A DNA stretch of 51,867 bases, taken from a virus. The DNA is taken from IMG/VR virus record IMGVR_UViG_3300031594_000001, positions 1 to 51,867 of that record, one strand, 5' to 3'. This document shows, piece by piece, positions 14,269 through 24,352 of this stretch; position 1 is the first letter of the stretch; each line of letters starts with the position of its first letter. A program made the translations under genes and the position numbers. The notes beneath the pieces were generated by a model, which was not told the DNA's origin, made no database searches, and worked only from the letters and a program-made list of their open reading frames with translations.

Positions 14269-17200
14269 CTAAAACATAGTAGCTTTACCACTAAATTGAT
14301 CCGCAAAGTCCATGTATGTATCCCGTAGTTTGGGGTGTATGGATATGCCTTGGAACTTTTTAGACGTATTTTCGGCACGGCTGTTCATAGATTTCTCTAT
14401 AGACTTACCGTTGATGGGCCAATCAGGGTGTTCCGCATTGTACGCAGGTATTTTGTCATAGGCCGCTTGTTCGGCTTCGTTGTCACCGTCTGCTCTGGCC
14501 CTAGCGATTTCATCTAGGATACGCTTGCGTCTGGACTTAGTGCCTTTCTCCATGCTTTTTATTTCAGCATTTAATTCATAGGCCCGAGCCAACTCTGCGG
14601 GTATGAACCCTAGGGCTTGTGCGACTGCGTGTAGAGGATGCACAGGGGCAATGATATCACCTGCTAAGGTTTCGGCCCCACCGTCTTTGTAGAACCGCAC
14701 ACTCTTCATCACGTTACGCGCTGCCGATGGTGCAAAGGCTTCTGCCGCTCTAGCAAACTCACCCGCTGCAAACAAATCAGCCGCCCGATCCATCTGCAAC
14801 GTAATACCTATAGCGGGTCCACCCAACATTTCTACGGCAGTCCATATGGCAGGTTGGTCACGGTCTATCAATGTGTCTCTAAACAACAGATCGGATAACT
14901 GAATACGTGTAGCCACGTTAGTACCTGTTACGTAGTTTACAGCACCCGAGTAGTATCCTTCGCCCGTAACTCTACGCACTATGGATTGCATGGATTCTTC
15001 ATCATCGTCTTTGAGTAGGTTGTAAACCATAGCCGCCGCGCCAAAGAAAGGCACACCGCGCACACCTGACATAAGTGCAGCCGATCCGTATATACCCGCG
15101 AGTTGATAGGCGGCTAGTTTCTTAGCTTCAGCAGACTGACCGACCATTCCCTCTTTTGCCAGTTTATGTAGCAGAGACAGCATGGACACACCGTAACGCT
15201 TATACATAAAGACTACCGACCCGATAGACCCCTGCATTATCTGGGGTGAAGCCGCCGATGCGCTACCACCGTTGGTCATTTCGACCATGTAGAACGCCTT
15301 TTCAGCCGCTTGCTCATACTCAGCATCACTTACAGTACGGTTATCCTTGGCGGCTTGAGCATCTAGTATATCTGCCTCAAGGTTATACGCAGCGGTGAAG
15401 GCTACCTCACGGTTAATCCGCTCTCCGTGGTGCAGCATAAAGCCCGATGCGGCGTTGAACTTTTCCATACCGCCGTTAGTACCGTCTATGTCTAGCATGT
15501 CATAGGCTAGGGTGCGTTTGAACAAACCTAGTCGTTCACCTACACCCACTGCAAATTGCATACGCTTCTTTCGGGGGTCGGTCTCGTTTGCATAGTCGTA
15601 ATTGCTTACAGACCTGTCTGCGGGAGTTCCAGTTACTTCCTGCATTTCCTTGATAGGGTTGCCTTCTGCGTCAACCTTATCGCCGTACACTTCGACCATA
15701 CGCTTGCGACCACTGTTATGAATAAGGCGCATGGCCTCACCTATAGCAGAGGATGTTTTATCGTACCCATACTTAGCACCGTATACAGGGTATACTGTAA
15801 GGGGTATCTGCGAAAGGTTAACCAAAGCGCCAGACACGTTGAACCCTAGCGTCATGTTAAAGCCGATGTTGGTTAGCATTTTAGAAAAGTTACTTCTGTT
15901 GACGCCAGTTCCGCTATCAGCGAAAGATACCAAAGTGTCGTACATATCTCTCATGGCGGGGGTTGTGTTACCCTCTCCACCCGCTTTGTCATAAGCCGCT
16001 TGTAGTTCTACTTTTATTGCGTCGAACTTATTGCCGTACTTCATTTGCACAGCTTGCCTACCCAGCAAGGTCGCACGTTTTGTGGTGGCACGTATAGCGT
16101 CCTCTATGTTACCCAATGTGCCCTTACGAGTACGAAATGACTGCATGTAGGAGGTCTCTGGGATAGTGTTAAGAACTAACTCACCAATTTCGTTTATTAT
16201 TTTGTTGGTAGTTTCTCGCTGTTCTTTAGTGTCGCTAGGGCTGTTATCACGTATCTGTTTTGTAAGCTGCGCGATAAAAGATGCAGGAGGCGCGTTGTTA
16301 AAGTTTACTTCGGATATAGATGCTGCCTCAGTGACGCCTATCTGTGCGTCTATAGCCTCTTCTATATTGGCGTGTTTTTTCTGCCGAACCAACTCAGCCA
16401 TACTAGCCATGAGTTTCTGATTGCTACGTATACCACTACGTACAGCCTCTTGAGTTTCAGACCATGCTCTAGCTCTAGCAGCAGGTGTGGTGAAAGATTC
16501 GGCATACCGCTCAAGATTACCCGTAACTGGATCAACCCCATTGTAGTATATCCACAAGTCTCCTTCACGCTCCAAGGGAGTGTAGGGTTCTATAGTGCCT
16601 TTGGAAGTCAGCTTGTCATAAAAACTCTTCATAACCCTAGCGCGTACAGCACCATCAGGTATGGCTATGGTAAGTCGCTCGTCTACGGCGTTTCTAATGT
16701 CGTTACGTAGGCCACGAAATAGGTTACGCATGGTGGCGTATATACGCACGACTGCGGGGCTAGCGTTCACTAAGGCTTCGTAGTCGCTTCTAACCTGCTC
16801 CCAATTAGCCATTTTCTCAGGGTCTTTGCCATACTTTTTGACTGCGGCAGGGCGGTCAAGCACAGGGTCAACTTCACGGCGTGTAGCTTCGTTCACCATT
16901 CTGTTGAACTGATCCTGCAGTCCTTTGTTATTTTTGCCCCATTGTACTATAGGTAGCAGGGTGTTCTTCAACTCATCAATCTGCTTACCATAGGCTCCGT
17001 TAGCTTCATTAACGGTAGTGTTTAATTTGGTTCCTAGTTCGCCAAAGTATTTCCTAGATATTTCAGCTAAGTAGTGCAGAGGCGTAGCTTGCATTAAGAA
17101 TTTGTTTGCCCCGCCAAACAGCCCAAGGCTCACGTTCTTTGCGGCATCTTCAATCCAAGCTAGGTATCGCGTCTTACCTGCGTTGTTGAAGATAGGCCCA

Positions 17201-20200
17201 TTTGTAATGGCACTGTTTAGGAAGCCGTTAGCGGCGGCGGGTGTCATTAACGCAAGAGAATCCGCATCACGGAACTGTGGGGCAGGGGCCAACATACCTT
17301 CGATCAGGTAGTCTATCTCTGATAGGGCAGAGGTCAAAGGCTTGGGCTGCAAGCCGATCATGCGCCGCACAAAGTTAGTGATAGCATTATATAGACGTTG
17401 TAGGGCGGTCTTACCTTTATGCAGGTCGCCCTTATACACTAGCTGTCCTAGCTTCTCTTGAAACGCTGGATTGGTTAACGCTTCAGAAATAAACTCGTCT
17501 AGGTTTGTAGACCCATACTCAGTATCTAGTACGTCTTTTACATCGTTGAACACATTACGCAGCGCCAATGTGCTAGCAGAGTTCTTAGCCAAGGATGCAG
17601 AAACAGCGGCATGTACCATTTCATGTAAAACGGTGTGCGTGTTCATACCTGATTTAGGGTTTATAGAAATAGTGTTTGTCCTAGGATCAAACTGCCCTGC
17701 CGATGGCGCACCATCCATGTCCACAAGGTCTGGTACGAACACTATCTTGGTAGTACCCGCCATGTCTGCCAGCTTGTTAGCGATCTTAGCCAATTTAGGG
17801 TAGTTCGTACCTTGAGCAATCGCGTACAACGTTTCTTTTAACATACCCGAACCTAAGAAACCCATCGCGCTGGGCGACATAGGATCATCTAGGTATACTA
17901 CACTCTCAGTAGGTAGTGGTTTAAACAGTCCACTTTCTTCTACAAACTTATTAAATGCGGCTTCTGCTTTAGCTTTTTTACTAGCTGTAAACCCTGCTTT
18001 AGATGGGCCTTGCTGTTCAGGTACTGCGCTTACCCTTGCACCCAGCGTTACGCTCGCCGCATTATCTCGCTGGCGATCTGCTTCTGCTTGCGCTTCAAGG
18101 TCTTCTTGAGCCTTTCTAAAAGCTGCTGCTTGAGATTTGTTAGACCCCTCTGCTACATTATCATCAGCAAATGCTTCTTCAAAACCTGCTTGCTTGCTTC
18201 TTTCTGTATCTGCTGTAGCCCTACGTCTAGCTGCAGCTTTAGTGCCTGCTTGAACTTCTATTTCAGCCCTAACCCTATCTTTGTAGTATTTAAAAGTTTC
18301 AGGTTCTAAAAACTCTTCTAACCAATCTTTAGCCGCAAATGCAGCAGGTTTGTTTCTTCCCGCGTTAAACACCTGCTGTTCAACTGACATGCCTGCTTCG
18401 GAAGAAGACTTAGTACTACCATATACTATGTCGTGCGCTAATTCATCTATAGCTAACCCAGCATTTAAAGACACCGCAAAGTATTTCCTAGCCGCTAGTG
18501 CGCTTTTGTATAGTTCTGGATCAGTAAACTTTGCTTTTAATTCTTTAGGCGTGGCTTCTAACAAAAATATAATTTGTTCTTTGTCCGCAATACTTGTTGG
18601 GTCCATATAGTTTAAGCTACGATTACCTGTTTCAGGGTCTATAACATATGCGGCAGCGATAAGGAGTTTGCCATACGTTTTACGGTCAACGGCTGCAGAC
18701 TTATACGTTTTGGGTATGTATTTGTTAATTATAATACTACGTATACGTTCCTGTAGAGTTTTGTTTTCAGCTTTAGTGACGTTATCTCTCGCTTCAACAT
18801 CAGCTATAGGTTCTGCAGTAGGCTCTACAGGTTTAGGAGTGCTATCTACGCCTTTTATACCCGCAGGTACATCTTCCGGTTTTAACCCTCTACCTGCTGC
18901 GCCTACACCTACAGCATCTCGATCAAGGCTTGCCTCTACAGTATCAGGCACAACAGGTTTAGCTTCAGGCTCTACAGCGGATGTGGCCTCGACCTTATCT
19001 CCAGCGGTGCGCGGCTCAACAACAGGTTTAAGGCTGGGTGTAATAGCTCTAACAATGTCAGCGTATGTAGCATTGTCATTAGGTATATCAAAACCTAATG
19101 TTCTAGCGGTGGCTATGTCTTTAGGAAATGCTACGGATTGTATAAACTCCGCAGCTTTAGCACCATTAGTATCTATCTTATCAACTAAGTATTCTTTAAA
19201 AGTACGTAGTCTTGTAGAATCTACAGTAACAGGATCAATAGGGTTAGTTTCTTCTACTTCGACAGTGCCTGTGCTTGTCTCAACACCTTCAACATCACGG
19301 CCTTGATCTGTTTCTGTTTGAGCCTTACTAGCAGCAAGGTTAGCAGCAAGATCAATCTCGCTAGTATCTTCTCCAACCGTAGGTCCAGCGGTGCGCGGCT
19401 CAGTCTTGGCTTTTGCTTTGTCAGCGCGTTCTTGAGCTTTTTTAGCATCTAGTGCAGCTTTATCAGCTTTATTTTTTGCTGTTTTTGCCTCTTTTAAATC
19501 TTTAGCTGCTTCAGTTTTATCAGCCCGTGCTTGAGTTGCATCAGCGCGTTCTTGAGCTTTTTTAGCTTTTGTAGCTGCTGCTTGTGCAACTTTGTCAAAA
19601 GCAGTATTAGCTTTGTTTGCTTCAGCAAAAACTTCATTATCTGCACGTTCCGCAGCAGTAGTAGGGGATTTTGCTTTGTTTTCAGCAAACAGATCAAGCT
19701 GTGTTTCTTTTGGAGCCTTAACAGGTTTAGGTTTAGGCATAGACTCTATAGATTCACGTCTTTCTTTTTCTAAAGGACTTTCTGATTTTATTCTTTCTTC
19801 TCGTAACGGAGCCATAAGTGCTTCGTATTCGGCCAGCTTTTCGGCGTCTGTAGCGTAATCAGTTGTTAACCCGCTAGTTGTTGCAGGTTGAATAGCCCCA
19901 TCTAAATCTAGTTCGTCTTGTGAGTCTACCGCAGGAGGTACGGCATCGGGGTCTACATTTACTATAGGTTCAGGTCTTGGGCCGCGAATACCACCAGCAG
20001 CGCCACCTATTCCAGTACCAAGCAATGCACCGCCGACAAAAGCGTTCTTTAGCTGATCTATGCCCTCTTCATCAAACACTTGATCCATAGGCGCACCGGA
20101 CTGTAGCCGTTCAGCAGCGGTTTGAAACGTCTCGGTAAGAGCTTCAGTCCCACCACCTTTAAACGCTCCACTAAGGATACGTTGTGTAACCTTCTTGCCA

Positions 20201-20913
20201 ACAGCGGTAGGACTAATACCTATAGCTGCCATAGCTTTGAGGCCCAGACGTTCAGCTAAGGCTTGAGCAACAGCGGTGCCAACTGCCGTAGTAAGACTTA
20301 CGTTATCTTCACCTTTAACAGCTTCTTGCGCTTGTATATTCTTACCTGCAAACTCAGGAACTAATCCCGCAGTAAAACCGTAACCAAATCCTGCCATAGT
20401 ACCGGGACCGGGAAGAACTGATCCTGCAATGCCGCCAGCTATACCGCCTTTTAAACCGCTCTCAAGGGACGAACCTGTACCACCTACTAATCCTCCTAGG
20501 TACTCAAGTCCGGTACTAAAGTCGTTTACATCTTGATAACGACCCACAGGACGTTGTGCTATAGATTGTAGAATATTCTCTTGACCAAGCTCTTGTCGAG
20601 CTTCTTCTGCGTAGTCTGTACCGTAATCGGCTAATGCAGCAATTCCAGTTTTCTGACCAACAGTCTCTATTAAGTCGCCAATAGCTTGAGAGCCGCTACC
20701 ACTAGCTCTGCGATAAGCACGACCAATAGCAGTGCCGTCATCTGGCCCTTCTACATCTCCATACTTGCTTTCAAGATCGGCCTTAACAGCAGCCTCTTGA
20801 GTACGAATATATTCAGATATGCGCCCGTATTCTTCATCAGTAGGTACGTCACCTGCAATAATTATAGGATAGCTCTTGCCACTATATGGACCCGGAACAG
20901 ATATCTGACCCAT
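14269..20913 (-). CDS. giant internal virion protein with zinc metalloprotease motif (large polyvalent protein type)
   Basis: A 2214-residue protein, the last gene of the leftward operon. Glycine-zipper hydrophobic stretches occur near residues 140-190 (GGLVGGTGSSLE, GGIAGGIAGS) and 290-310 (GTGIGGAAGG). A long Ala/Lys/Glu coiled coil spans about 400-520, flanked by two copies of EPRTAG. A zinc-protease site HEMVH is at 1097-1101, with E1144 in DEFISEAL as a possible third ligand. The C-terminal third has several hydrophobic helices of the kind seen in large polyvalent proteins. By size, place and membrane-active segments it is probably ejected with the DNA and helps cross the envelope, with the protease acting on wall, virion or host proteins; this role is inferred. 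Confidence 0.82.
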   Translation of the reverse strand: MGQISVPGPYSGKSYPIIIAGDVPTDEEYGRISEYIRTQEAAVKADLESKYGDVEGPDDGTAIGRAYRRASGSGSQAIGDLIETVGQKTGIAALADYGTDYAEEARQELGQENILQSIAQRPVGRYQDVNDFSTGLEYLGGLVGGTGSSLESGLKGGIAGGIAGSVLPGPGTMAGFGYGFTAGLVPEFAGKNIQAQEAVKGEDNVSLTTAVGTAVAQALAERLGLKAMAAIGISPTAVGKKVTQRILSGAFKGGGTEALTETFQTAAERLQSGAPMDQVFDEEGIDQLKNAFVGGALLGTGIGGAAGGIRGPRPEPIVNVDPDAVPPAVDSQDELDLDGAIQPATTSGLTTDYATDAEKLAEYEALMAPLREERIKSESPLEKERRESIESMPKPKPVKAPKETQLDLFAENKAKSPTTAAERADNEVFAEANKANTAFDKVAQAAATKAKKAQERADATQARADKTEAAKDLKEAKTAKNKADKAALDAKKAQERADKAKAKTEPRTAGPTVGEDTSEIDLAANLAASKAQTETDQGRDVEGVETSTGTVEVEETNPIDPVTVDSTRLRTFKEYLVDKIDTNGAKAAEFIQSVAFPKDIATARTLGFDIPNDNATYADIVRAITPSLKPVVEPRTAGDKVEATSAVEPEAKPVVPDTVEASLDRDAVGVGAAGRGLKPEDVPAGIKGVDSTPKPVEPTAEPIADVEARDNVTKAENKTLQERIRSIIINKYIPKTYKSAAVDRKTYGKLLIAAAYVIDPETGNRSLNYMDPTSIADKEQIIFLLEATPKELKAKFTDPELYKSALAARKYFAVSLNAGLAIDELAHDIVYGSTKSSSEAGMSVEQQVFNAGRNKPAAFAAKDWLEEFLEPETFKYYKDRVRAEIEVQAGTKAAARRRATADTERSKQAGFEEAFADDNVAEGSNKSQAAAFRKAQEDLEAQAEADRQRDNAASVTLGARVSAVPEQQGPSKAGFTASKKAKAEAAFNKFVEESGLFKPLPTESVVYLDDPMSPSAMGFLGSGMLKETLYAIAQGTNYPKLAKIANKLADMAGTTKIVFVPDLVDMDGAPSAGQFDPRTNTISINPKSGMNTHTVLHEMVHAAVSASLAKNSASTLALRNVFNDVKDVLDTEYGSTNLDEFISEALTNPAFQEKLGQLVYKGDLHKGKTALQRLYNAITNFVRRMIGLQPKPLTSALSEIDYLIEGMLAPAPQFRDADSLALMTPAAANGFLNSAITNGPIFNNAGKTRYLAWIEDAAKNVSLGLFGGANKFLMQATPLHYLAEISRKYFGELGTKLNTTVNEANGAYGKQIDELKNTLLPIVQWGKNNKGLQDQFNRMVNEATRREVDPVLDRPAAVKKYGKDPEKMANWEQVRSDYEALVNASPAVVRIYATMRNLFRGLRNDIRNAVDERLTIAIPDGAVRARVMKSFYDKLTSKGTIEPYTPLEREGDLWIYYNGVDPVTGNLERYAESFTTPAARARAWSETQEAVRSGIRSNQKLMASMAELVRQKKHANIEEAIDAQIGVTEAASISEVNFNNAPPASFIAQLTKQIRDNSPSDTKEQRETTNKIINEIGELVLNTIPETSYMQSFRTRKGTLGNIEDAIRATTKRATLLGRQAVQMKYGNKFDAIKVELQAAYDKAGGEGNTTPAMRDMYDTLVSFADSGTGVNRSNFSKMLTNIGFNMTLGFNVSGALVNLSQIPLTVYPVYGAKYGYDKTSSAIGEAMRLIHNSGRKRMVEVYGDKVDAEGNPIKEMQEVTGTPADRSVSNYDYANETDPRKKRMQFAVGVGERLGLFKRTLAYDMLDIDGTNGGMEKFNAASGFMLHHGERINREVAFTAAYNLEADILDAQAAKDNRTVSDAEYEQAAEKAFYMVEMTNGGSASAASPQIMQGSIGSVVFMYKRYGVSMLSLLHKLAKEGMVGQSAEAKKLAAYQLAGIYGSAALMSGVRGVPFFGAAAMVYNLLKDDDEESMQSIVRRVTGEGYYSGAVNYVTGTNVATRIQLSDLLFRDTLIDRDQPAIWTAVEMLGGPAIGITLQMDRAADLFAAGEFARAAEAFAPSAARNVMKSVRFYKDGGAETLAGDIIAPVHPLHAVAQALGFIPAELARAYELNAEIKSMEKGTKSRRKRILDEIARARADGDNEAEQAAYDKIPAYNAEHPDWPINGKSIEKSMNSRAENTSKKFQGISIHPKLRDTYMDFADQFSGKATMF

Positions 20914-20924
20914 TTATTGTATCC

Positions 20925-23900
20925 TTACTTACTTAAATTTACAGGTGTATTTGCTTCCGCTAACGCATTACCAAGTATAGAGCCTTGGTTATTATAAAGC
21001 GATGTGTATTCTGCATTAAGTGTTTTAAGCTGATCTTCTAACTTACTTTTTTCTTGGGCTTGGGTAGAAGATAAATTACTGCCCCGATACCCGTCTAATG
21101 AGGCTTGCACTGCCTTAATTTGTTTTGCAGTTTCAGATAACCTAACTTTGTTGGTAACCATACCTGCTGGAGACCTACCACTAGCAGATATACCCGCAGC
21201 TTGTAATCTTGTGCGGTTAGCGTCATCAGCTATTTGTTTACGTGCCTCTAGTGCAGACAGCTTAGAAAGTACGTCCATTTCCTGCGCTTCAGCTTTCCGC
21301 TTGTTACCCAAGAATGTCTGGCTAGCACCAAGTCCTGCCTCACCTATAGCACTAAGCATGTTAGGATTACTGCTAGCCATAAGCCGCATACCCATCTCAG
21401 CTAGACCCAGCCACTTGTCTTGGTCTGCCGACTTCTCACGCTTGTCTAAAATATCCAACAGCTTCTGCTCGTAGGACGATGTATTGGGCTGTCCTTCACT
21501 TCTGCTGGTCGCACCGCTGCCACCAATAGTAGCTATGCCTGTACGTGTTGCAGGTGTAACTACATTTCCATTCTTAACGCTTTGGTCAAGCAACGGTAGT
21601 TTTTCTAAAATTTCTGCTGCGTTTTTGCTTGTGTCTATATCAGTTTTAGGAGGCTCATCATAACTAAATGGAAGCGTTATATTAGCATCTCCAGCCCCAC
21701 TGGGCACCATAAAGTCTTTTGTAACTGAGGGCGTAGTTGCAGACCCGTCAGCATCAAAATCAAAATAATTAGCTCCCCCGCCAAGTAACGCTGCTGTTGT
21801 ATTTGCGGTTGTTCCTGCTGCTTTTTTAGTTGTCTCTGCAGCCTTAGCAAGTATGTCGTACATTTCTTGAGAGTTAAAAGCCGCCTCGGGTATTTTAGCA
21901 GGTCCGGGTCTATCTTCAAGTTTTACATCTAGGAGAGACATAGGATCAGTAAGAGACATATTATCTGTATCAAATACATACTGACTGTCGGGACGATCTT
22001 CTGGACTTACACCTGTAACTACTTGAGTTGCATCTGCTGCTTTTTGTAGTGTGTCCCCTACTCTGTCTGCCCTAGCCTCTTTTTCAAGTGCAGAGGCTGT
22101 TTTAAACCTGTCTTGAAAGGTAGGTTTATAGTTAGCAGCGGCCCCTATAGCTCTACCTTGTTGCCCTGCTTCATAAAGATAAGGATCAAGCCTTGTATCA
22201 TCACTAACGGGGGCATCTTTTTTCTTCATCTGTTCTACGAGTTTTGCAGTTAGCGCAGCATTTGATGTTGGGTCCGCACTACTAGGGGCTACAAAAGCAT
22301 TCTTTCCTGCAGTCAATCCTGCGGCTCTTTCCGCGTCTAGTCTTGTTTCTGCGAGATCAAATCTTTCATCAGCATCAACATCTTTGTCCTTCATTGCACG
22401 TAACCGTCTACGCACTTCAACAGGACTTACAGGGTAATTTTCATTAGCAGTAACTTTAGCAACATCGGCAACGGCTGTAGCTTGCAGATTATCGGCTGCT
22501 TGTGCCTCAACAAGTTTAGATACTTCAGGCCCAAATGCACGTTTAATGCCGAAATTATCTTCTAAAACCCAAGGAGCTGCTCTTTCAATACGGTTTGTTT
22601 CTTTTTGTGCGACTTCTAATTTTTTCTCAGCGCGATAAACACCTGTATCGGTTTTTTCTGCTTCAGCTAATTCTTTTCGCGCTGCAACTTCTGCTTTTTG
22701 GGCTATAGTATGTTTGTCACTTGCTAATTTAATAGCCGCTATTTGTTCTTGTGGTGTTTTTAATTTTTTAATTTGGTCTACAAGTATTTGTTCTACAGGA
22801 GTTTGGTTGTCAGGACTGTCGTTAACTAGCAGCTCTTGAAAACGTATATCTTCAAGTGCATCAAATACTTTAGGTTTTGTTGGCACAGTTAGTGCTGTGT
22901 TTCTAAGCGCAGCCGCGTCGGTAAATGCTTCTAGCTGCGCGTTACTTGCTGGACGCCCTGCAGTCTCTGCAAGCTCTGTTCCGGGTTCGTCAGCAGTAAC
23001 GCGAGCTTGGCTTACGCTTTCTTTAGCCGCTTCATCAGAAGTTGCGTTAAACGGAGCTTTGCTAACAGCAAATGGATTTGGCTTAATCTCTCCTGCGGAA
23101 ACAGTCTCTACTGCGTTTGACTCTAGCGGAACACTAAACGCCTTGCGTGTGTCCGCCGCATCTTGTGCTATTTTCCCAGCCTCGGTTATATCGGCTCGTT
23201 GCCGCGCAACCTCTTCCCGTCTTAACGTGTCGCTAAGAGTTTTTTGATTACGTTCTGTTTGTGACGGAGACAACTCACCGCTATATGGATCGCCCTTAAT
23301 AAGAGACTCTATATATCTTTGAGCGTCTACCATCCTTAGATCATCACCGGACTCAGCGTACCTTTTACCAAGAGTACCTCCGGGTTGTCCCTTAGAGTTA
23401 GTAGCCTCTAATGCCCTCATTAGCTCAAATCTAGCTCTTCCAGCTTCATTCCTGTTGTCGGCTTGTTTGCGTAGTTCTTTTTCAGATAGGGTGCTAGTGT
23501 CGCCTACGACTACTTCATCACGCACATCAGCATCGCCAGCAGCGGCGAGTGTAGCTAGACCTACAGGCGTGGACATAGAAGATACAGGAACTTGGCTAAA
23601 CTCATCTTTAGGTAAACCCAAACGAGATGGGTCTGTATTGCCACCCTGACCCCCTGTTGGAGATGAGTACATAGCGCCGTCAGCGGGAGGTAAACTTGCA
23701 GACACACCATAGTTATCAGGTGGGACGTTATTTCTATCGCTTGTATCTATGAGAGGAAAAGACTCAGACTCTATAGTTTTAAGCTGTCTTTTTAGTCCAC
23801 CAGACATAGGGAGATAAGGCACTTTTTTAGCAGCCTCAACTCCACCTACATCGGCTACGCCTTTAACATCTTGTACGCTATTTCTAGGCATAGCTTCTAA

Positions 23901-24350
23901 GGTGTCTTGCGTCATGCGCCGTGTTTCGCCCGGATAAATAGGGCTATCTTCTGCAAAAGTAACAATAACTTGGTTTACAGCGCCTCCCGGAGCCATTTTT
24001 AAAATACCACCACTAGCCATAGTAGCTATGCCTGTATTTTTCGTTGTGTCAGTCTTAGGGGCCATAGACTGTGCCATGCCACTAGCAACATCTTGAGGCA
24101 TACCTGCCACGTTAGTCTGTGGTGTAGGGGCTGGAGCTGCGCCCATTAGTCCTTCAAGAACAGTAGGCTGACCTAGCCCTTCTTGCCGTGTCTGCTCATC
24201 GCGCATCTCTTTGCGGGTATTCGCTTCTACTAGAAGCATAAAAGGCGGGGGACCAGAAGGATTAGGATTCTGCATACCCTGCATTATCTGTTGGTCACTC
24301 ATACTTTTAACAGTATTTTCGTGAGCCTCATAGTTAGTAGCAATACCCAT
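20925..24350 (-). CDS. probable internal virion protein
   Basis: A 1141-residue, Ala/Glu/Lys-rich protein with extended coiled-coil regions (AEVAARKELAEAEKTDTGVY; also near residues 560-650) and disordered Pro/Ser/Thr linkers. Near the N-terminus (residues 107-123) is GIATMASGGILKMAPGG, a motif recurring in several virion proteins of this window. The last 250 residues are helical (KWLGLAEMGMRLMASSNPNM...LGASQTFLGNKRKAEAQEMD) and could pack in a core. Size, composition and position between the 2214- and 353-residue genes suggest a T7-like inner core or ejection protein. No enzyme motif is seen. Structural assignment is by context. Confidence 0.72.
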   Translation of the reverse strand: MGIATNYEAHENTVKSMSDQQIMQGMQNPNPSGPPPFMLLVEANTRKEMRDEQTRQEGLGQPTVLEGLMGAAPAPTPQTNVAGMPQDVASGMAQSMAPKTDTTKNTGIATMASGGILKMAPGGAVNQVIVTFAEDSPIYPGETRRMTQDTLEAMPRNSVQDVKGVADVGGVEAAKKVPYLPMSGGLKRQLKTIESESFPLIDTSDRNNVPPDNYGVSASLPPADGAMYSSPTGGQGGNTDPSRLGLPKDEFSQVPVSSMSTPVGLATLAAAGDADVRDEVVVGDTSTLSEKELRKQADNRNEAGRARFELMRALEATNSKGQPGGTLGKRYAESGDDLRMVDAQRYIESLIKGDPYSGELSPSQTERNQKTLSDTLRREEVARQRADITEAGKIAQDAADTRKAFSVPLESNAVETVSAGEIKPNPFAVSKAPFNATSDEAAKESVSQARVTADEPGTELAETAGRPASNAQLEAFTDAAALRNTALTVPTKPKVFDALEDIRFQELLVNDSPDNQTPVEQILVDQIKKLKTPQEQIAAIKLASDKHTIAQKAEVAARKELAEAEKTDTGVYRAEKKLEVAQKETNRIERAAPWVLEDNFGIKRAFGPEVSKLVEAQAADNLQATAVADVAKVTANENYPVSPVEVRRRLRAMKDKDVDADERFDLAETRLDAERAAGLTAGKNAFVAPSSADPTSNAALTAKLVEQMKKKDAPVSDDTRLDPYLYEAGQQGRAIGAAANYKPTFQDRFKTASALEKEARADRVGDTLQKAADATQVVTGVSPEDRPDSQYVFDTDNMSLTDPMSLLDVKLEDRPGPAKIPEAAFNSQEMYDILAKAAETTKKAAGTTANTTAALLGGGANYFDFDADGSATTPSVTKDFMVPSGAGDANITLPFSYDEPPKTDIDTSKNAAEILEKLPLLDQSVKNGNVVTPATRTGIATIGGSGATSRSEGQPNTSSYEQKLLDILDKREKSADQDKWLGLAEMGMRLMASSNPNMLSAIGEAGLGASQTFLGNKRKAEAQEMDVLSKLSALEARKQIADDANRTRLQAAGISASGRSPAGMVTNKVRLSETAKQIKAVQASLDGYRGSNLSSTQAQEKSKLEDQLKTLNAEYTSLYNNQGSILGNALAEANTPVNLSK

Positions 24351-24352
24351 AA

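Noticed and set aside
18668-19306. Plus-strand frame of 212 residues inside the 2214-residue gene
   Set aside because: It is antisense to the giant virion gene, has low-complexity Ser/Thr/Ala composition and no ribosome site; a shadow of codon bias.
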